Assembly (NCBI GenBank): GCA_024233305.1
Contig: JACKPV010000027.1
Location: 248,001-312,000, forward strand
Origin: Verrucomicrobiales bacterium
Lineage (GTDB): Bacteria; Verrucomicrobiota; Verrucomicrobiia; Limisphaerales; J093
Reading direction: 5' to 3'
Length of the DNA stretch: 64,000 nucleotides
The position numbers were made by a program, and so were the translations under genes. How positions within the stretch are numbered: position 1 is the stretch's first letter; each line of letters begins with the position of its first letter. This document shows positions 8,979 to 17,557 of the stretch, one piece after another. Under the pieces are notes generated by a model that had not been told where the DNA came from, searched no databases, and worked only from the letters and a program-made list of their open reading frames with translations.

Positions 8979-10340
8979 TTGGACCAGTCCGATTCGACAA
9001 TCCAACGGCCCGGCGACGCGCCCGGGCTGCGCAATGCCTTCGGGTTCGCCACGTTCAATGCGCTGTCGTACCAGATCGTGCTCGGCAGCCCGATGATTCT
9101 GTACGCGAAGAGCCTCGAGGCCGGCGCCACGGTGCTCGGGATCGTGGCGGGGATGATGCCGCTGCTGGTCATCTTCCAGATTCCTGCCGCGAACCACGTG
9201 CCGCGGGTCGGCTACCGACGGTTCATGGTGTCGGGGTGGAGCCTGCGGGTGTTGTTCATCTTTCTGATGGCGGGGGTGCCATTGACTGCGGGCTTTCTCA
9301 AACCGATGGGCCGCCTGTCGCTGATGCTCTCTCTGCTCTTCGGCTTCAACCTTTCCCGCGGGATCTCGAGTGCGGCGTGGCTGCCGTGGATCACGACGCT
9401 GCTGCCGCCGGAGGGGCGCGGATGGTATCTGGCGCGGGAATCGGCCTACAACAGCGGCGCCAGCATCCTCTCGCTGCTGCTGGCGGCGGCGGTGCTCCGG
9501 TATCAGCCGACGCCGTGGCAGTACGCGGCGATCTTCGCCTTCAGCGGCGTCACGGGCGCGATCAGCCTGCGTTTTCTGAGACGCATCCCGGATGCCCCCT
9601 GTGAGGCGGAGACCCGTCGAAGCGGCGAACCGGTGCCATGGCGGACGTTGGCGGCCCACCCGCCGTTTCGGAAACTGCTCCGGCTGAATGTCGCCTGGGC
9701 GCTCGCCTACGGCGGGTTGACCGCCTTCACGGTCGCTTACCTCAAGGTGGCGGCGGGGTTGAGCACAGGCTGGATTTTGGTGAGCACCGCCGTGTCGTAC
9801 GTGGGCGGGTTGAGCGCGCTGATCATGTTGGGCGAACGGCTCGACCGGCATGGCAGCAAGCCGGTGCTGACGCTCTGTCTTTCCGGCTGGCTGGTCGTGG
9901 GCCTGGCTTGGTGCCTCCTCGCGGGGGGCGTCATGCTCCCGCGATTCGGCGTCATCCTGGCGCTCCAGTGGTTGATGGGGCTGGGTTACGCCGTGTTTAC
10001 GATGGCGAACACCCGGCTGGCCATGGGGGTGGTGCCCCCGATGGGGCGCAGCCATTTCTTCGCCCTGTTTTCGGTGGTGAGCAATCTGACCCTCGGCATC
10101 GCCCCGGTGATCTGGGGGTTGCTCATCGACGGTTGGGGCGCACGCGCCCCGGTGATCCAGGGGGTCGAGATCAACCGCTATGCCCTGTTCTTCATGCTGG
10201 CGACGCTGGCCTTCGCCGGGGGCTTGGCGTTGTGCCGCCGATTGGATGAACCACAGGCCGGCCGGGTCCGGCGTTTGCTGCGGGAATTGCTCGGCGGCCG
10301 CCCGCTGCGCAGTTGGATCCGTTTGTGGCCTCGAAATTGA
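8979..10340 (+). CDS. MFS transporter
   Basis: A 453-residue inner-membrane permease with about 12 hydrophobic segments and a central cytoplasmic loop near residues 205-230. Basic loops typical of the superfamily are seen (RVGYRRFMVSGW, GERLDRHGSKPVL). The first transmembrane helix (NAFGFATFNALSYQIVLG) lies before the first in-frame ATG, so translation must start upstream; TTG 8979 is the best candidate and no GTG or ATG fits. It follows the DUF4838 gene, which suggests uptake of a glycan fragment, but specificity is not readable. The C-terminus is a short Arg-rich cytoplasmic tail. Confidence 0.82.
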   Translation: MDQSDSTIQRPGDAPGLRNAFGFATFNALSYQIVLGSPMILYAKSLEAGATVLGIVAGMMPLLVIFQIPAANHVPRVGYRRFMVSGWSLRVLFIFLMAGVPLTAGFLKPMGRLSLMLSLLFGFNLSRGISSAAWLPWITTLLPPEGRGWYLARESAYNSGASILSLLLAAAVLRYQPTPWQYAAIFAFSGVTGAISLRFLRRIPDAPCEAETRRSGEPVPWRTLAAHPPFRKLLRLNVAWALAYGGLTAFTVAYLKVAAGLSTGWILVSTAVSYVGGLSALIMLGERLDRHGSKPVLTLCLSGWLVVGLAWCLLAGGVMLPRFGVILALQWLMGLGYAVFTMANTRLAMGVVPPMGRSHFFALFSVVSNLTLGIAPVIWGLLIDGWGARAPVIQGVEINRYALFFMLATLAFAGGLALCRRLDEPQAGRVRRLLRELLGGRPLRSWIRLWPRN

Positions 10341-10439
10341 ACGCCTCGAACGGCTTTACACTCTCTTTACACGAATCCTTGCTCGGGCTTACGAACACTT
10401 AACACCCCCGTCGTCCAGTCCATCAGAACGTGGATGCGG

Positions 10440-10562
10440 ATGAAAACGAACCAGGTCAACGCGCAGCAAATCGACGGGCCCGCGGGAGCGGATCCGGTGT
10501 TGGTCGGAGCGTTCCGTCGGCAGGGCGGCATCCGCGCAGGGCTGGCTCAACCAGAACAATGA
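10440..10562 (+). CDS. Possible 40-residue leader ORF
   Basis: An ATG at 10440 opens 40 codons (MKTNQVNAQQIDGPAGADPV...), ending at TGA 10562, 65 bp before the Gly/Arg-rich gene. The 287-bp gap from the MFS stop is otherwise noncoding and begins with an AT-richer stretch containing TTTACAC twice (about 10356-10375), a plausible promoter area. No Shine-Dalgarno is obvious and I recognise no family, so this may simply be chance. Confidence 0.18.
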   Translation: MKTNQVNAQQIDGPAGADPVLVGAFRRQGGIRAGLAQPEQ

Positions 10563-10627
10563 CAAAGCGGACGGATTCACCGTGCGGCCAGCCACGGTGA
10601 CCGGCCAGGCAACGAAAGGAAAACACA

Positions 10628-11818
10628 ATGAAACGCAATTATCTGACGGTTGCCCTTGTGGCGGGCGGATTGGGATGGATCACCCTCAATGCCCAACCCG
10701 GCCCCGGTCGCGGGCGGCCTTTGGCGGACAACGACGAGCAGATGGGACCGGGCCAGGGACCGCCGCCATGGGCGATGCGCGGCGGGATGGGGCCGCGTTG
10801 GCAGTCGGACGCACAGCCGGATGCCGATATCAACGGGCCGGGCTTCGGCCGCGGCGGCCGCGGTCCGGGGCGCTTCAACCAGCTTCCCGCGGAAGATCAG
10901 GCGGGTCTCGAAGCGCCGGATGCCGGGCAACCGCTCAATGACCTCCCTCCCGGACGGCGCATGGGTTGGGGACCGGGTGCTCGCGGACAGGGACGGGCCG
11001 CGGCGCAGAGCCAGCGCGCATTGCAGGGCGCCCAGCAGTCCGACATTGACCAGCCGCAGCGCGGTCCCCGGGCGAACCGCGGGACGGCGTGGCAGGGCCG
11101 CGGCCAGGGACGGGGCCAAGGGCCGGCCGGCCTGGGACGGGGTCGCGGGCTCCGCGCCCAGGGCGGACCGGCCATGGCCGGTCCGCAGCAGTGGGGGCCG
11201 CCCTGGGCAGGCCGTGCGGGGATGGCTCCCTGGGCTCGCGGCCAGGCCGGCCCGATGGTTCAGACACCCTTCCGACCTTGGCTTCAGGGCCAGCGTGGCC
11301 TGATGGGGCCGCAGTGGGGCGCCCAGCGCGGACGCGCCAACGGGTTCGGCCCGCAGGCGGGAAGGTGGGGGCGTCCGGGCTGGATGGCTGGTCCGGGATC
11401 GATGGCTCAGGGCGCACGGGGAATGCGCGGTTTTGGACTGGGGCGCGGCCCGGCGGCGGGGATGGATATGGCGCCGCAAGGCGCGGGTCGTGGCGGGCGC
11501 GGGTTCGGCGCTCCGTGGGGCATGCGCCGCGGAATGGCGCCAAGCGCCGATCTGCCCGAGGCCGGCGCCGGGACACAAGGCCGCCCCCGACTCCGCCAGC
11601 GAGGGGACGTCGAGGAAGGCCCGGCCCTGGCCGCGCCGCGCCGCCCCCGCCTCCAGGGCGGTGACCGGCAGGAGGCTGATTTCGCTCCGCGTCGTGGACG
11701 TCCGGAGATGAATGCAGCGCCCGGCGAGGCGCCGAATCCGCCCCGGCGCGAGCGTCCGGTGACACCCCGCGAGCAGGAGCGTGGCGAAGACCGTCCAGCC
11801 GCGCCGGTGAGCGAGTAA
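10628..11818 (+). CDS. Secreted Gly/Arg/Pro/Gln-rich low-complexity protein
   Basis: A 396-residue exported protein with no recognisable fold. A signal peptide (MKRNYLTVALVAGGLGWITLNAQ) is followed by about 370 residues dominated by G, R, P, Q, A, M and W. Short motifs recur (GRGQGRGQG, GPQQWGPPW, GRGGRGFG, MRGGMGPRW), with almost no Ile, Val, Lys or Cys. The first 320 residues are richest in G/Q/W/M; the last 70 are R/E/P-rich and carry mixed charge. AAAGGA just upstream gives a good ribosome binding site, and a terminator follows 26 bp after the stop, so it is a genuine stand-alone gene. It looks intrinsically disordered; a matrix, cell-surface or RNA/polyanion-binding role is speculation. 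Confidence 0.75.
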   Translation: MKRNYLTVALVAGGLGWITLNAQPGPGRGRPLADNDEQMGPGQGPPPWAMRGGMGPRWQSDAQPDADINGPGFGRGGRGPGRFNQLPAEDQAGLEAPDAGQPLNDLPPGRRMGWGPGARGQGRAAAQSQRALQGAQQSDIDQPQRGPRANRGTAWQGRGQGRGQGPAGLGRGRGLRAQGGPAMAGPQQWGPPWAGRAGMAPWARGQAGPMVQTPFRPWLQGQRGLMGPQWGAQRGRANGFGPQAGRWGRPGWMAGPGSMAQGARGMRGFGLGRGPAAGMDMAPQGAGRGGRGFGAPWGMRRGMAPSADLPEAGAGTQGRPRLRQRGDVEEGPALAAPRRPRLQGGDRQEADFAPRRGRPEMNAAPGEAPNPPRRERPVTPREQERGEDRPAAPVSE

Positions 11819-11843
11819 CGTCGCTTCCAACGCGAACGCACTC

Positions 11844-11884
11844 AGACTCCCGTCAGGTCGCCCGGCCTGGCGGGAGTCTCGTTT
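11844..11884 (+). terminator. Rho-independent terminator after the Gly/Arg-rich gene
   Basis: AGACTCCCG (11844-11852) pairs perfectly with CGGGAGTCT (11871-11879). The stem continues inward through TCAGG/CCTGG with one wobble, and CGTTTT follows. It lies 26 bp after the stop at 11818. Confidence 0.75.
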
Positions 11885-12031
11885 TCAGGACCACCGCTGC
11901 GGCACCGAATGTCGCCCCTCTCCGCGGGGGTTGGCGTCCGGGCTGGATTTCGGTTTTCGGATTCCAGCCCTCACTGCGCGTCGCGGCGGGAAGCGCTTTC
12001 CTCATCGGCCTGGCATGCCTATGCTGCGGCC

Positions 12032-13588
12032 ATGACGCGAATTTGCTTTTCGACATTCCTGGCGACCGCTGTCGGTCTGACGGCGAATGCCGTGGTGCCC
12101 GTCCCCGCGGAAGTGGCGCCCGAGAGAATCCCCGGTGCCAGGCCGCGCAGCGTGGTTTTCATCCTGGCGGACGATCACCGTTACGACGCGATGAGCTTTC
12201 TGGGGCATCAGTTCGCGCGCACGCCCGTGATGGACTCGATGGCCGCCAACGGTGTCCATCTCAAGAACGCCTTCGTTACTACCTCCCTCTGTTCGCCCAG
12301 CCGGGCTTCGATCCTCACCGGGCTGTACACGTTCCGCCACCGCGTCATCGACAACAACCGGTTGGTTCCCAAGGGCACGCTGTTCTTCCCGCAGTATCTC
12401 CAGAAGGCCGGCTACGCGACCGCCTTCATCGGTAAATGGCACATGGGCGGCGATACCGACGAACCGCGACCGGGCTTCGATCATTGGGTGAGTTTCCGCG
12501 GTCAGGGCAACTACCTGCCGCCCGGCCCGAATTACACGCTGAATGTCGATGGCCAGCGGGTGAAGCAAAAGGGCTATATCACGGATGAACTCACCGATTA
12601 CGCCGTCGACTGGCTGGCCAAGCAGGCGCCGGCGACCCGGCCGTTCTTTCTCTACCTTTCGCACAAGGCGGTGCATGCGAATTTCACTCCCGCGCCCCGT
12701 CATGAGGGACGGTTTGCCGACCTCCCGTTCACGCGACCGGCGACCGAAGCGGACACGGAGGCCAACCGCGCCCTCAAACCGCGCTGGCTGCTCGACCAGC
12801 GCAATTCCTGGCACGGCGTCGACTTTCCGTACCACAGCGATCTGGACATCGAGCCATACTACAAGCGCTACTGCGAGACCCTGTGCGCCGTCGATGACAG
12901 CATCGGCCGGGTGCTTGGCCAGTTGAAGGCGATGGGCATTCTCGACGAAACGCTGGTGATCTACATGGGCGACAACGGGTTCATGTTCGGCGAGCACGGG
13001 CTCATCGACAAGCGGGTGGCCTACGAGACTTCGATCCGCGTGCCGATGCTCATGCAGTGTCCGGCCTTGTTCAAGGGCGGCACCGTCGTCGATCAGGTCG
13101 TGGCCAACATCGACATCGCGCCCACGGTCATGGAGGCGATGGGGCTGCGCAAGCCGCCCCACATGGACGGCGACAGCTTCATCGCCCTGGCGCAGGGCAG
13201 AGCCGGGTCGTGGCGCGATTACTTCCTCTATGTTTATTACTGGGAAAAGAACTTCCCACAGTCGCCGACCGTCTTCTCCCTCCGGGGCGACCGCTATAAA
13301 TACATCACGTATTACGGCCTTTGGGATGCGGACGAGCTGTATGACCTGCGGGCCGACCCGAACGAGACCCGCAACCTCCTGTACGACGGGGAACATCGCC
13401 AGGTTGCGCGCGAAATGGAAGACCGGCTCTACACGATGATGGAGGAATTGGGCGGCATGGAGATCCCATTGAACGCGCCACGCGGAGGCTCGCAGAACAA
13501 GCGTCTCCGGAGTCGTGATGGGGAGCGGGCCGCGGACTTCCCTGATCCGTTGGTGCTCGACGCCCCGCTCAATCGCACTGCGCAATAG
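12032..13588 (+). CDS. Sulfatase (S1 family, formylglycine type), secreted
   Basis: Exported arylsulfatase-superfamily enzyme, likely acting on sulfated glycans. After a signal peptide (MTRICFSTFLATAVGLTANA) come VVFILADDHRYDAM with the metal aspartates D47/D48 and the formylglycine signature CSPSRAS with C87. C87 must be oxidised by a formylglycine-generating enzyme, which is not in this window. KWHMGGD, YMGDNGFMFGEHG and a C-terminal subdomain (LYDLRADPNETRNLL) complete the family pattern. Length 518 aa is normal. The ATG at 12032 gives the signal peptide; the upstream in-frame extension does not. The penicillin-acylase gene follows 181 bp downstream on the same strand. Substrate is unknown. 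Confidence 0.92.
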   Translation: MTRICFSTFLATAVGLTANAVVPVPAEVAPERIPGARPRSVVFILADDHRYDAMSFLGHQFARTPVMDSMAANGVHLKNAFVTTSLCSPSRASILTGLYTFRHRVIDNNRLVPKGTLFFPQYLQKAGYATAFIGKWHMGGDTDEPRPGFDHWVSFRGQGNYLPPGPNYTLNVDGQRVKQKGYITDELTDYAVDWLAKQAPATRPFFLYLSHKAVHANFTPAPRHEGRFADLPFTRPATEADTEANRALKPRWLLDQRNSWHGVDFPYHSDLDIEPYYKRYCETLCAVDDSIGRVLGQLKAMGILDETLVIYMGDNGFMFGEHGLIDKRVAYETSIRVPMLMQCPALFKGGTVVDQVVANIDIAPTVMEAMGLRKPPHMDGDSFIALAQGRAGSWRDYFLYVYYWEKNFPQSPTVFSLRGDRYKYITYYGLWDADELYDLRADPNETRNLLYDGEHRQVAREMEDRLYTMMEELGGMEIPLNAPRGGSQNKRLRSRDGERAADFPDPLVLDAPLNRTAQ

Positions 13589-13769
13589 GCTGGATCGGGG
13601 CCGTCCGGCGTCCAGGGGACCCCGGTTTGCGCCATCTCTGACCGAGGGGCAGCCGATCGCGGCGGCGGCGGGCGTGCCAGGCTCCCATCCGGCGACCCCT
13701 TCCGTGAACCAGCCGGGTTCGTCCGCGCAAGAAGCTGGACTTGCCAGGCGTGGTGGGGAGCATGTCGGC

Positions 13770-16256
13770 ATGTTCACTCTGCTGCTTTCTCAAGTGCAAC
13801 GGGCCGCGCGGGGTTTGGTGGTCGGGGGCGGGCTTTCGGTGGGGATTCTCGCGGCGCCACCGGCGGAATTTGGTCGCGTTGATCTACTGCGGGATCGGTG
13901 GGGCACGCCGCACGTTTTCGCGGCCACCGACGCGGGCGCCCTGTACGGTCTGGGATATGCGACCGCGGAGGACCGGTTGTACCAGATGAACTTCAACCTG
14001 CGGCTCATGCAGGGGCGGCTGGCGGAGGTAGTGGGCGACTTGCCGAAGCGGCAGCAACGTTCCTACGGCCCGAATTCCGCTCTGGAAGAGGATCGGCTGA
14101 TGCGCACGATCGGCTTCTCCCGCCATGCGGCGCGGGTGGTGGAGCAGTTGGATCCGGAGACCCGGGCGCTCCTTCGCGCCTATTGCGCGGGCGTCAACGA
14201 CTGCGTCGCGGATCGGGGAGAAGACCTGCATCCGCTGTTCCTTGAGCAGGGGTGGCAGCCCGAGCCCTGGACCGAAGCAGATTGCCTGCTGTCGTGGTGG
14301 CAGGTGGCCCGGTTCTTCGCCGGTGACGGGCTGCGTGACCTGTGGATGCTGCGCCAGCGGGATGATCCCCGGCGGGCGATGATGGCCCGCGGGGCACCGG
14401 TGTTGGATGACGATGCCGCGGTGGTACGGCGGGAGGATGTGACCGACGAGTGGATCCGCCAAACGGAGGATTTCCGGCGGACGCATGGTTTTGCCGACGA
14501 TGCTCCCGACGGGACGGAGGAACCCGGTCCGAAGTTCAGCCATGCCTGGGTGCTCGGCGGCGGCCTGACTTCCACCGGTTCCTCGGTGCTGGTCAGCGAT
14601 CCGCAAACGCCGGTTTGGAATCCCTCGCTTTTCCATGAGTTCCACGTGGTTGGCCGGAGTTTCAACGCGCGGGGAATCGGGGTGGCCGGGAGTCCGCTCA
14701 TTCTCATCGGCTTCACGCCCCGGGTGGCGTGGGGGATGTCCGCGCTCGGTGCGGACCAGGCGGATCTGTTCCAGTTGCATGTCGACGAAGCCCGCCCGGA
14801 CCAATATGAAGTGGATGGCGAATGGCGGGCCATGAGCGTAAGGCAGGAGACGCTCAAGGTTGCCGGCGGGGAGCCGGTCGAGTTGACGGTGCGGGAGACC
14901 GTGTACGGTCCGGTGGTCAGCGAGTTCGCCCTGGGACGGCGGGACGAGGAGGTGGCGTTGAAGCGCGTGCCATTGGCGGAATCGGACCGGGATACGATCC
15001 AGGCGGCGTTCGCCATGTGGCGGGCGTCCACCGCCACGGAGTTCGGCGCGGCGCTCGGCAGCTGGAGGTTCCCGACGGCCAACTGCATCTTCGGCGATCG
15101 CGACGGCAGCATTGGTTACTGGTCGTTGGGCGCGATTCCCGTCCGGTCGGCGCGTTCATCCGAGCCCAACCAGGCGCACGACGGCGCGGACAGCCGGAAC
15201 GACTGGCAGACCTTCGTGCCGCATTCCCTCCTGCCGCATGTGATCAACCCCCGGCGTGGCTACCTGGTCACCGCGAACCACCGGACCATCCAGTCCTTCT
15301 ACCGGCTGACCCTGGGCGCCAGCACGGGCGCCGCCGGCGACACGGACCGGGGATGGCGCATCAAGCAACGCATCGCGGCCGCGCTTGAGACGGTGTCGGC
15401 CGAACAGCGGAAGATCACCCCGGCGGAGGTGCTGGCCATGCAATCGGATGCGGTCAACCCGGCGAAGCGCGCGGTGCTGCAGATCGGCTACCATTTGCGG
15501 CGCAACCGACCGGAAATGCTCGGCGGCGCGGCACGGCGGAGTCTCGATCATCTGGAAGAGTGGTACGCGGCGGGGGCGGTTTCGGATCTCCGGGTGAGCG
15601 GCGCCGAACTGGCAAACGAAATCCCGCTGTTCTTCCGCGAGATGGCCGTCCCGTTGGCCCGCACCTATGGTGGTGGCGGCTCGGGGCTCGTGTTCGCGAT
15701 GAAGACGCTGACGGCGCGTTTGGCGGCGAATCCGCAGGCCGCGTTCAGTGAGGAGGAGGCGGACTTCATCGACAGCGTGCTGGCCGCCGCCTGGGAAACC
15801 TGCGTGCAACGGTATGGAGCGGACCCGGATCGCTGGAACGAGGCGGCTCGCGAGGCCGCGCAACTGAACCAACTCGGCTATCAGGCGAGCCTTTCCGGCT
15901 ATCCTTCCCTTGATTCGCGTTGGGACGTCCGCCGACCGGCTTTGCCCGTGTTGGATGGGAGCACCATCCTGGCGCAACCCGGTCAGTCCTACACCCAGTT
16001 CGTCGATCTGGCGGATCCGGACGGCGCGCTGACGATCCTGCCGCCCGGGCCGTCCGAGGATCCGCAAAGCCCCCATCGATTCGCGAACCTGTCGGCGTGG
16101 GCGGGAGGTGAACTCCACCCCGCGCCCTTGCGGCGGGAAGCCGTCGAGGCGCTCGCAGTCGAACGCCGGAATCTGTCGGAGGATCGGAGCAGAAGGCCGG
16201 CGCGTCGAGCGACCGAGGCGCGAACGGCGCCGGAGAACCGGCCGGCCCGGCGTTGA
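13770..16256 (+). CDS. Penicillin acylase family (Ntn) hydrolase
   Basis: An 828-residue precursor of the Ntn-hydrolase S45 family, which cleaves amide bonds of acylated small molecules (beta-lactams, homoserine lactones, acyl-amino acids). The alpha-chain region has RDRWGTPHVFA and YATAEDRLYQMNF. The expected autocatalytic site is FSHAWVLGGGLTSTG, making S257 the nucleophile of the beta chain. Further motifs are VSDPQTPVWNPS and ATRHR-like VTANHRT. A hydrophobic N-terminus (about 5-30) suggests export. The residue before the putative nucleophile is Phe, where classical penicillin G acylases have Gly. The last 40 residues are Arg/Glu-rich and look disordered. True substrate is unknown; AHL acylase is an alternative reading. 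Confidence 0.85.
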   Translation: MFTLLLSQVQRAARGLVVGGGLSVGILAAPPAEFGRVDLLRDRWGTPHVFAATDAGALYGLGYATAEDRLYQMNFNLRLMQGRLAEVVGDLPKRQQRSYGPNSALEEDRLMRTIGFSRHAARVVEQLDPETRALLRAYCAGVNDCVADRGEDLHPLFLEQGWQPEPWTEADCLLSWWQVARFFAGDGLRDLWMLRQRDDPRRAMMARGAPVLDDDAAVVRREDVTDEWIRQTEDFRRTHGFADDAPDGTEEPGPKFSHAWVLGGGLTSTGSSVLVSDPQTPVWNPSLFHEFHVVGRSFNARGIGVAGSPLILIGFTPRVAWGMSALGADQADLFQLHVDEARPDQYEVDGEWRAMSVRQETLKVAGGEPVELTVRETVYGPVVSEFALGRRDEEVALKRVPLAESDRDTIQAAFAMWRASTATEFGAALGSWRFPTANCIFGDRDGSIGYWSLGAIPVRSARSSEPNQAHDGADSRNDWQTFVPHSLLPHVINPRRGYLVTANHRTIQSFYRLTLGASTGAAGDTDRGWRIKQRIAAALETVSAEQRKITPAEVLAMQSDAVNPAKRAVLQIGYHLRRNRPEMLGGAARRSLDHLEEWYAAGAVSDLRVSGAELANEIPLFFREMAVPLARTYGGGGSGLVFAMKTLTARLAANPQAAFSEEEADFIDSVLAAAWETCVQRYGADPDRWNEAAREAAQLNQLGYQASLSGYPSLDSRWDVRRPALPVLDGSTILAQPGQSYTQFVDLADPDGALTILPPGPSEDPQSPHRFANLSAWAGGELHPAPLRREAVEALAVERRNLSEDRSRRPARRATEARTAPENRPARR

Positions 16257-16276
16257 TCCGTGCCGGACGGGGCCAT

Positions 16277-17032
16277 TCAGGCCGGCGGCAGAGGGGTTGC
16301 GGCCCGGTGACGGGGACGGCGCCGGAGGCCATTTTGGAACCACAAGCGCCAGACCATCCAGAGCGCTTCGCGGACGATCTGGCGGGACATTTTCGAGGTG
16401 CCCTGGAAGCGGTCGGTGAAGGTGATCGGGATTTCGGCCACCCGCAGTCCCTGTCGCCAGATCTTGTGGGTCAGTTCGATCTGGAAGCTGTAACCGTTCG
16501 ACCACACGGCGCCGAGGTCCAGTCCGGCGAGGGCAGCCCGGCGAAAGCACTTGAAGCCGCCCGTGGGATCGGTGAAGGGCATGCCGGTCACGATCCGTAC
16601 GTAGCGGGCGGCGCCCAGGCTCAACATGAGCCGGCTCAACGGCCAGTTGATCACCCGAATGCCGTTGGCGTAGCGCGACCCGAGCACCAGGTCGGCTGCC
16701 GCTGCCGCTTCGATGAAACGGGGCAGGTCATCCGGATCGTGCGAGAGATCCCCGTCCATCTCGATGACGAACTCGTAGCCGCGCTGGATCGCCCATTCGA
16801 ATCCCGCGCAATACGCCCGTCCCAAACCCGCTTTTTGCGCGCGGTGCAACACGTGCACGGACGGGTGGTCGCGCGCCAGATCGTCGGCGATCTGACCGGT
16901 GCCGTCCGGGGAGTTGTCATCCACGACGAGCAAGTCGACGGGCCGGCGCAGGGCGAGCACCCGCGCGGTTAGCGCGCGGATGTTCTCCCGCTCATTGTAA
17001 GTGGGCACGATGACCAGAGCGTCGCTCTCCAT
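16277..17032 (-). CDS. Polyprenol-phosphate mannosyltransferase-like GT2 enzyme
   Basis: Transfers a sugar from a nucleotide donor to polyprenyl phosphate on the cytoplasmic membrane face (dolichol-phosphate mannose synthase family). Motifs: VPTYNERENI (residues 10-18), VVDDNSPDGT (37-46) and the metal-binding EMDGDLSHDP with D93/D95. The family-typical SRYANG, DPTGGFKCFRR and ITFTDRFQGTSKM follow. Length 251 aa matches the short bacterial/Pmt-like form without C-terminal transmembrane helices. ATG 17032 is preferred over a GTG at 17041. It converges with the acylase gene with only 20 bp between. Sugar specificity (mannose or glucose) is inferred from family only. Confidence 0.88.
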   Translation of the reverse strand: MESDALVIVPTYNERENIRALTARVLALRRPVDLLVVDDNSPDGTGQIADDLARDHPSVHVLHRAQKAGLGRAYCAGFEWAIQRGYEFVIEMDGDLSHDPDDLPRFIEAAAAADLVLGSRYANGIRVINWPLSRLMLSLGAARYVRIVTGMPFTDPTGGFKCFRRAALAGLDLGAVWSNGYSFQIELTHKIWRQGLRVAEIPITFTDRFQGTSKMSRQIVREALWMVWRLWFQNGLRRRPRHRAATPLPPA

Positions 17033-17111
17033 CAGAAACACCTGTTGCGCCGCATGATAGCAGTCCGCATGCCAAAGACAAGCGTGCCACCGATTCCGCC
17101 CGGGCTTGGTG

Positions 17112-17301
17112 CTACGGAAGCTGGTCGAGGTCGGTCAGGTCCTTGTGGCGACAGGGCCATCCAAACGTCCAGGTCGGCGGTGGCGCGCGGGTAACCGTGG
17201 AAGGCCACCGCGTGGCCGCCGATCACCAGGTACTCAACGTGGTGGGCGTTCAAGCACCGTAAGAACTCGCTGAAGTCCTTCGTCAACCGCGTCGGATCCA
17301 T
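17112..17301 (-). pseudogene. Nucleotidyltransferase remnant with internal deletion
   Basis: The gene begins normally for a small PVC nucleotidyltransferase: FLRCLNAHHVEYLVIGGHA, then YPRATADLDVWMAL, where G-G and D-x-D are the minimal NTase active site. Then the frame breaks at about 17147-17160. The very next bases, read in another frame, give RHKDLTDLDQLP and a stop at 17112-17114, which is how full-length members of this family end. So the middle of the protein (roughly 100 residues) is gone and the two ends are joined out of frame. The open frame instead continues as unrelated residues into the start region of the polyprenol transferase. The N-terminus overlaps the companion gene at 17234-17455, as in intact pairs. 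Confidence 0.7.
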
Positions 17302-17455
17302 GGTTCATCTCCCGGAGGAACTCGACGTGCCGCAGCCGCTCGCCGGGGGTGCGGCTCCACCAGTATCGCCGGTCCTCCTCCTCGGTCTGGGCGGGCGAAC
17401 TGGCGGTCAGCCTGATGCGGTCAACGGCTGCGGGCGCCTTCCGGTTGTCTTCCAT
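17234..17455 (-). CDS. Small partner protein of the nucleotidyltransferase module
   Basis: A 73-residue protein (MEDNRKAPAAVDRIRLTASS, then RRYWWSRTPGERLRHVEFLREMN). It resembles the small helical protein that commonly precedes DUF6036-like nucleotidyltransferases in Verrucomicrobiota, with overlapping reading frames. Its 3' end overlaps the start of the broken NTase gene by 68 bp, the arrangement expected of a coupled pair. Such pairs are often suspected to be toxin-antitoxin-like; that is not demonstrated here. With its partner destroyed it is probably a relic. The last 20 residues (DAVDEGLQRVLTVLERPPR) still look family-like, so this half seems intact. Confidence 0.55.
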   Translation of the reverse strand: MEDNRKAPAAVDRIRLTASSPAQTEEEDRRYWWSRTPGERLRHVEFLREMNHGSDAVDEGLQRVLTVLERPPR

Positions 17456-17557
17456 GTGTCGTTGCCGTGAATCGCAAGGCTTCCAGGGGGCGAGGGCAAT
17501 TCGCGCAGCGCAGGTCCCGGACTGCCACCGCCTCGGGGTGAACCGTTGCGGAAACGG

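Noticed and set aside
10341..10627. Structured ncRNA in the leader of the Gly/Arg-rich gene
   Set aside because: Short inverted matches exist, but none is long or conserved enough by eye to claim a structured RNA.
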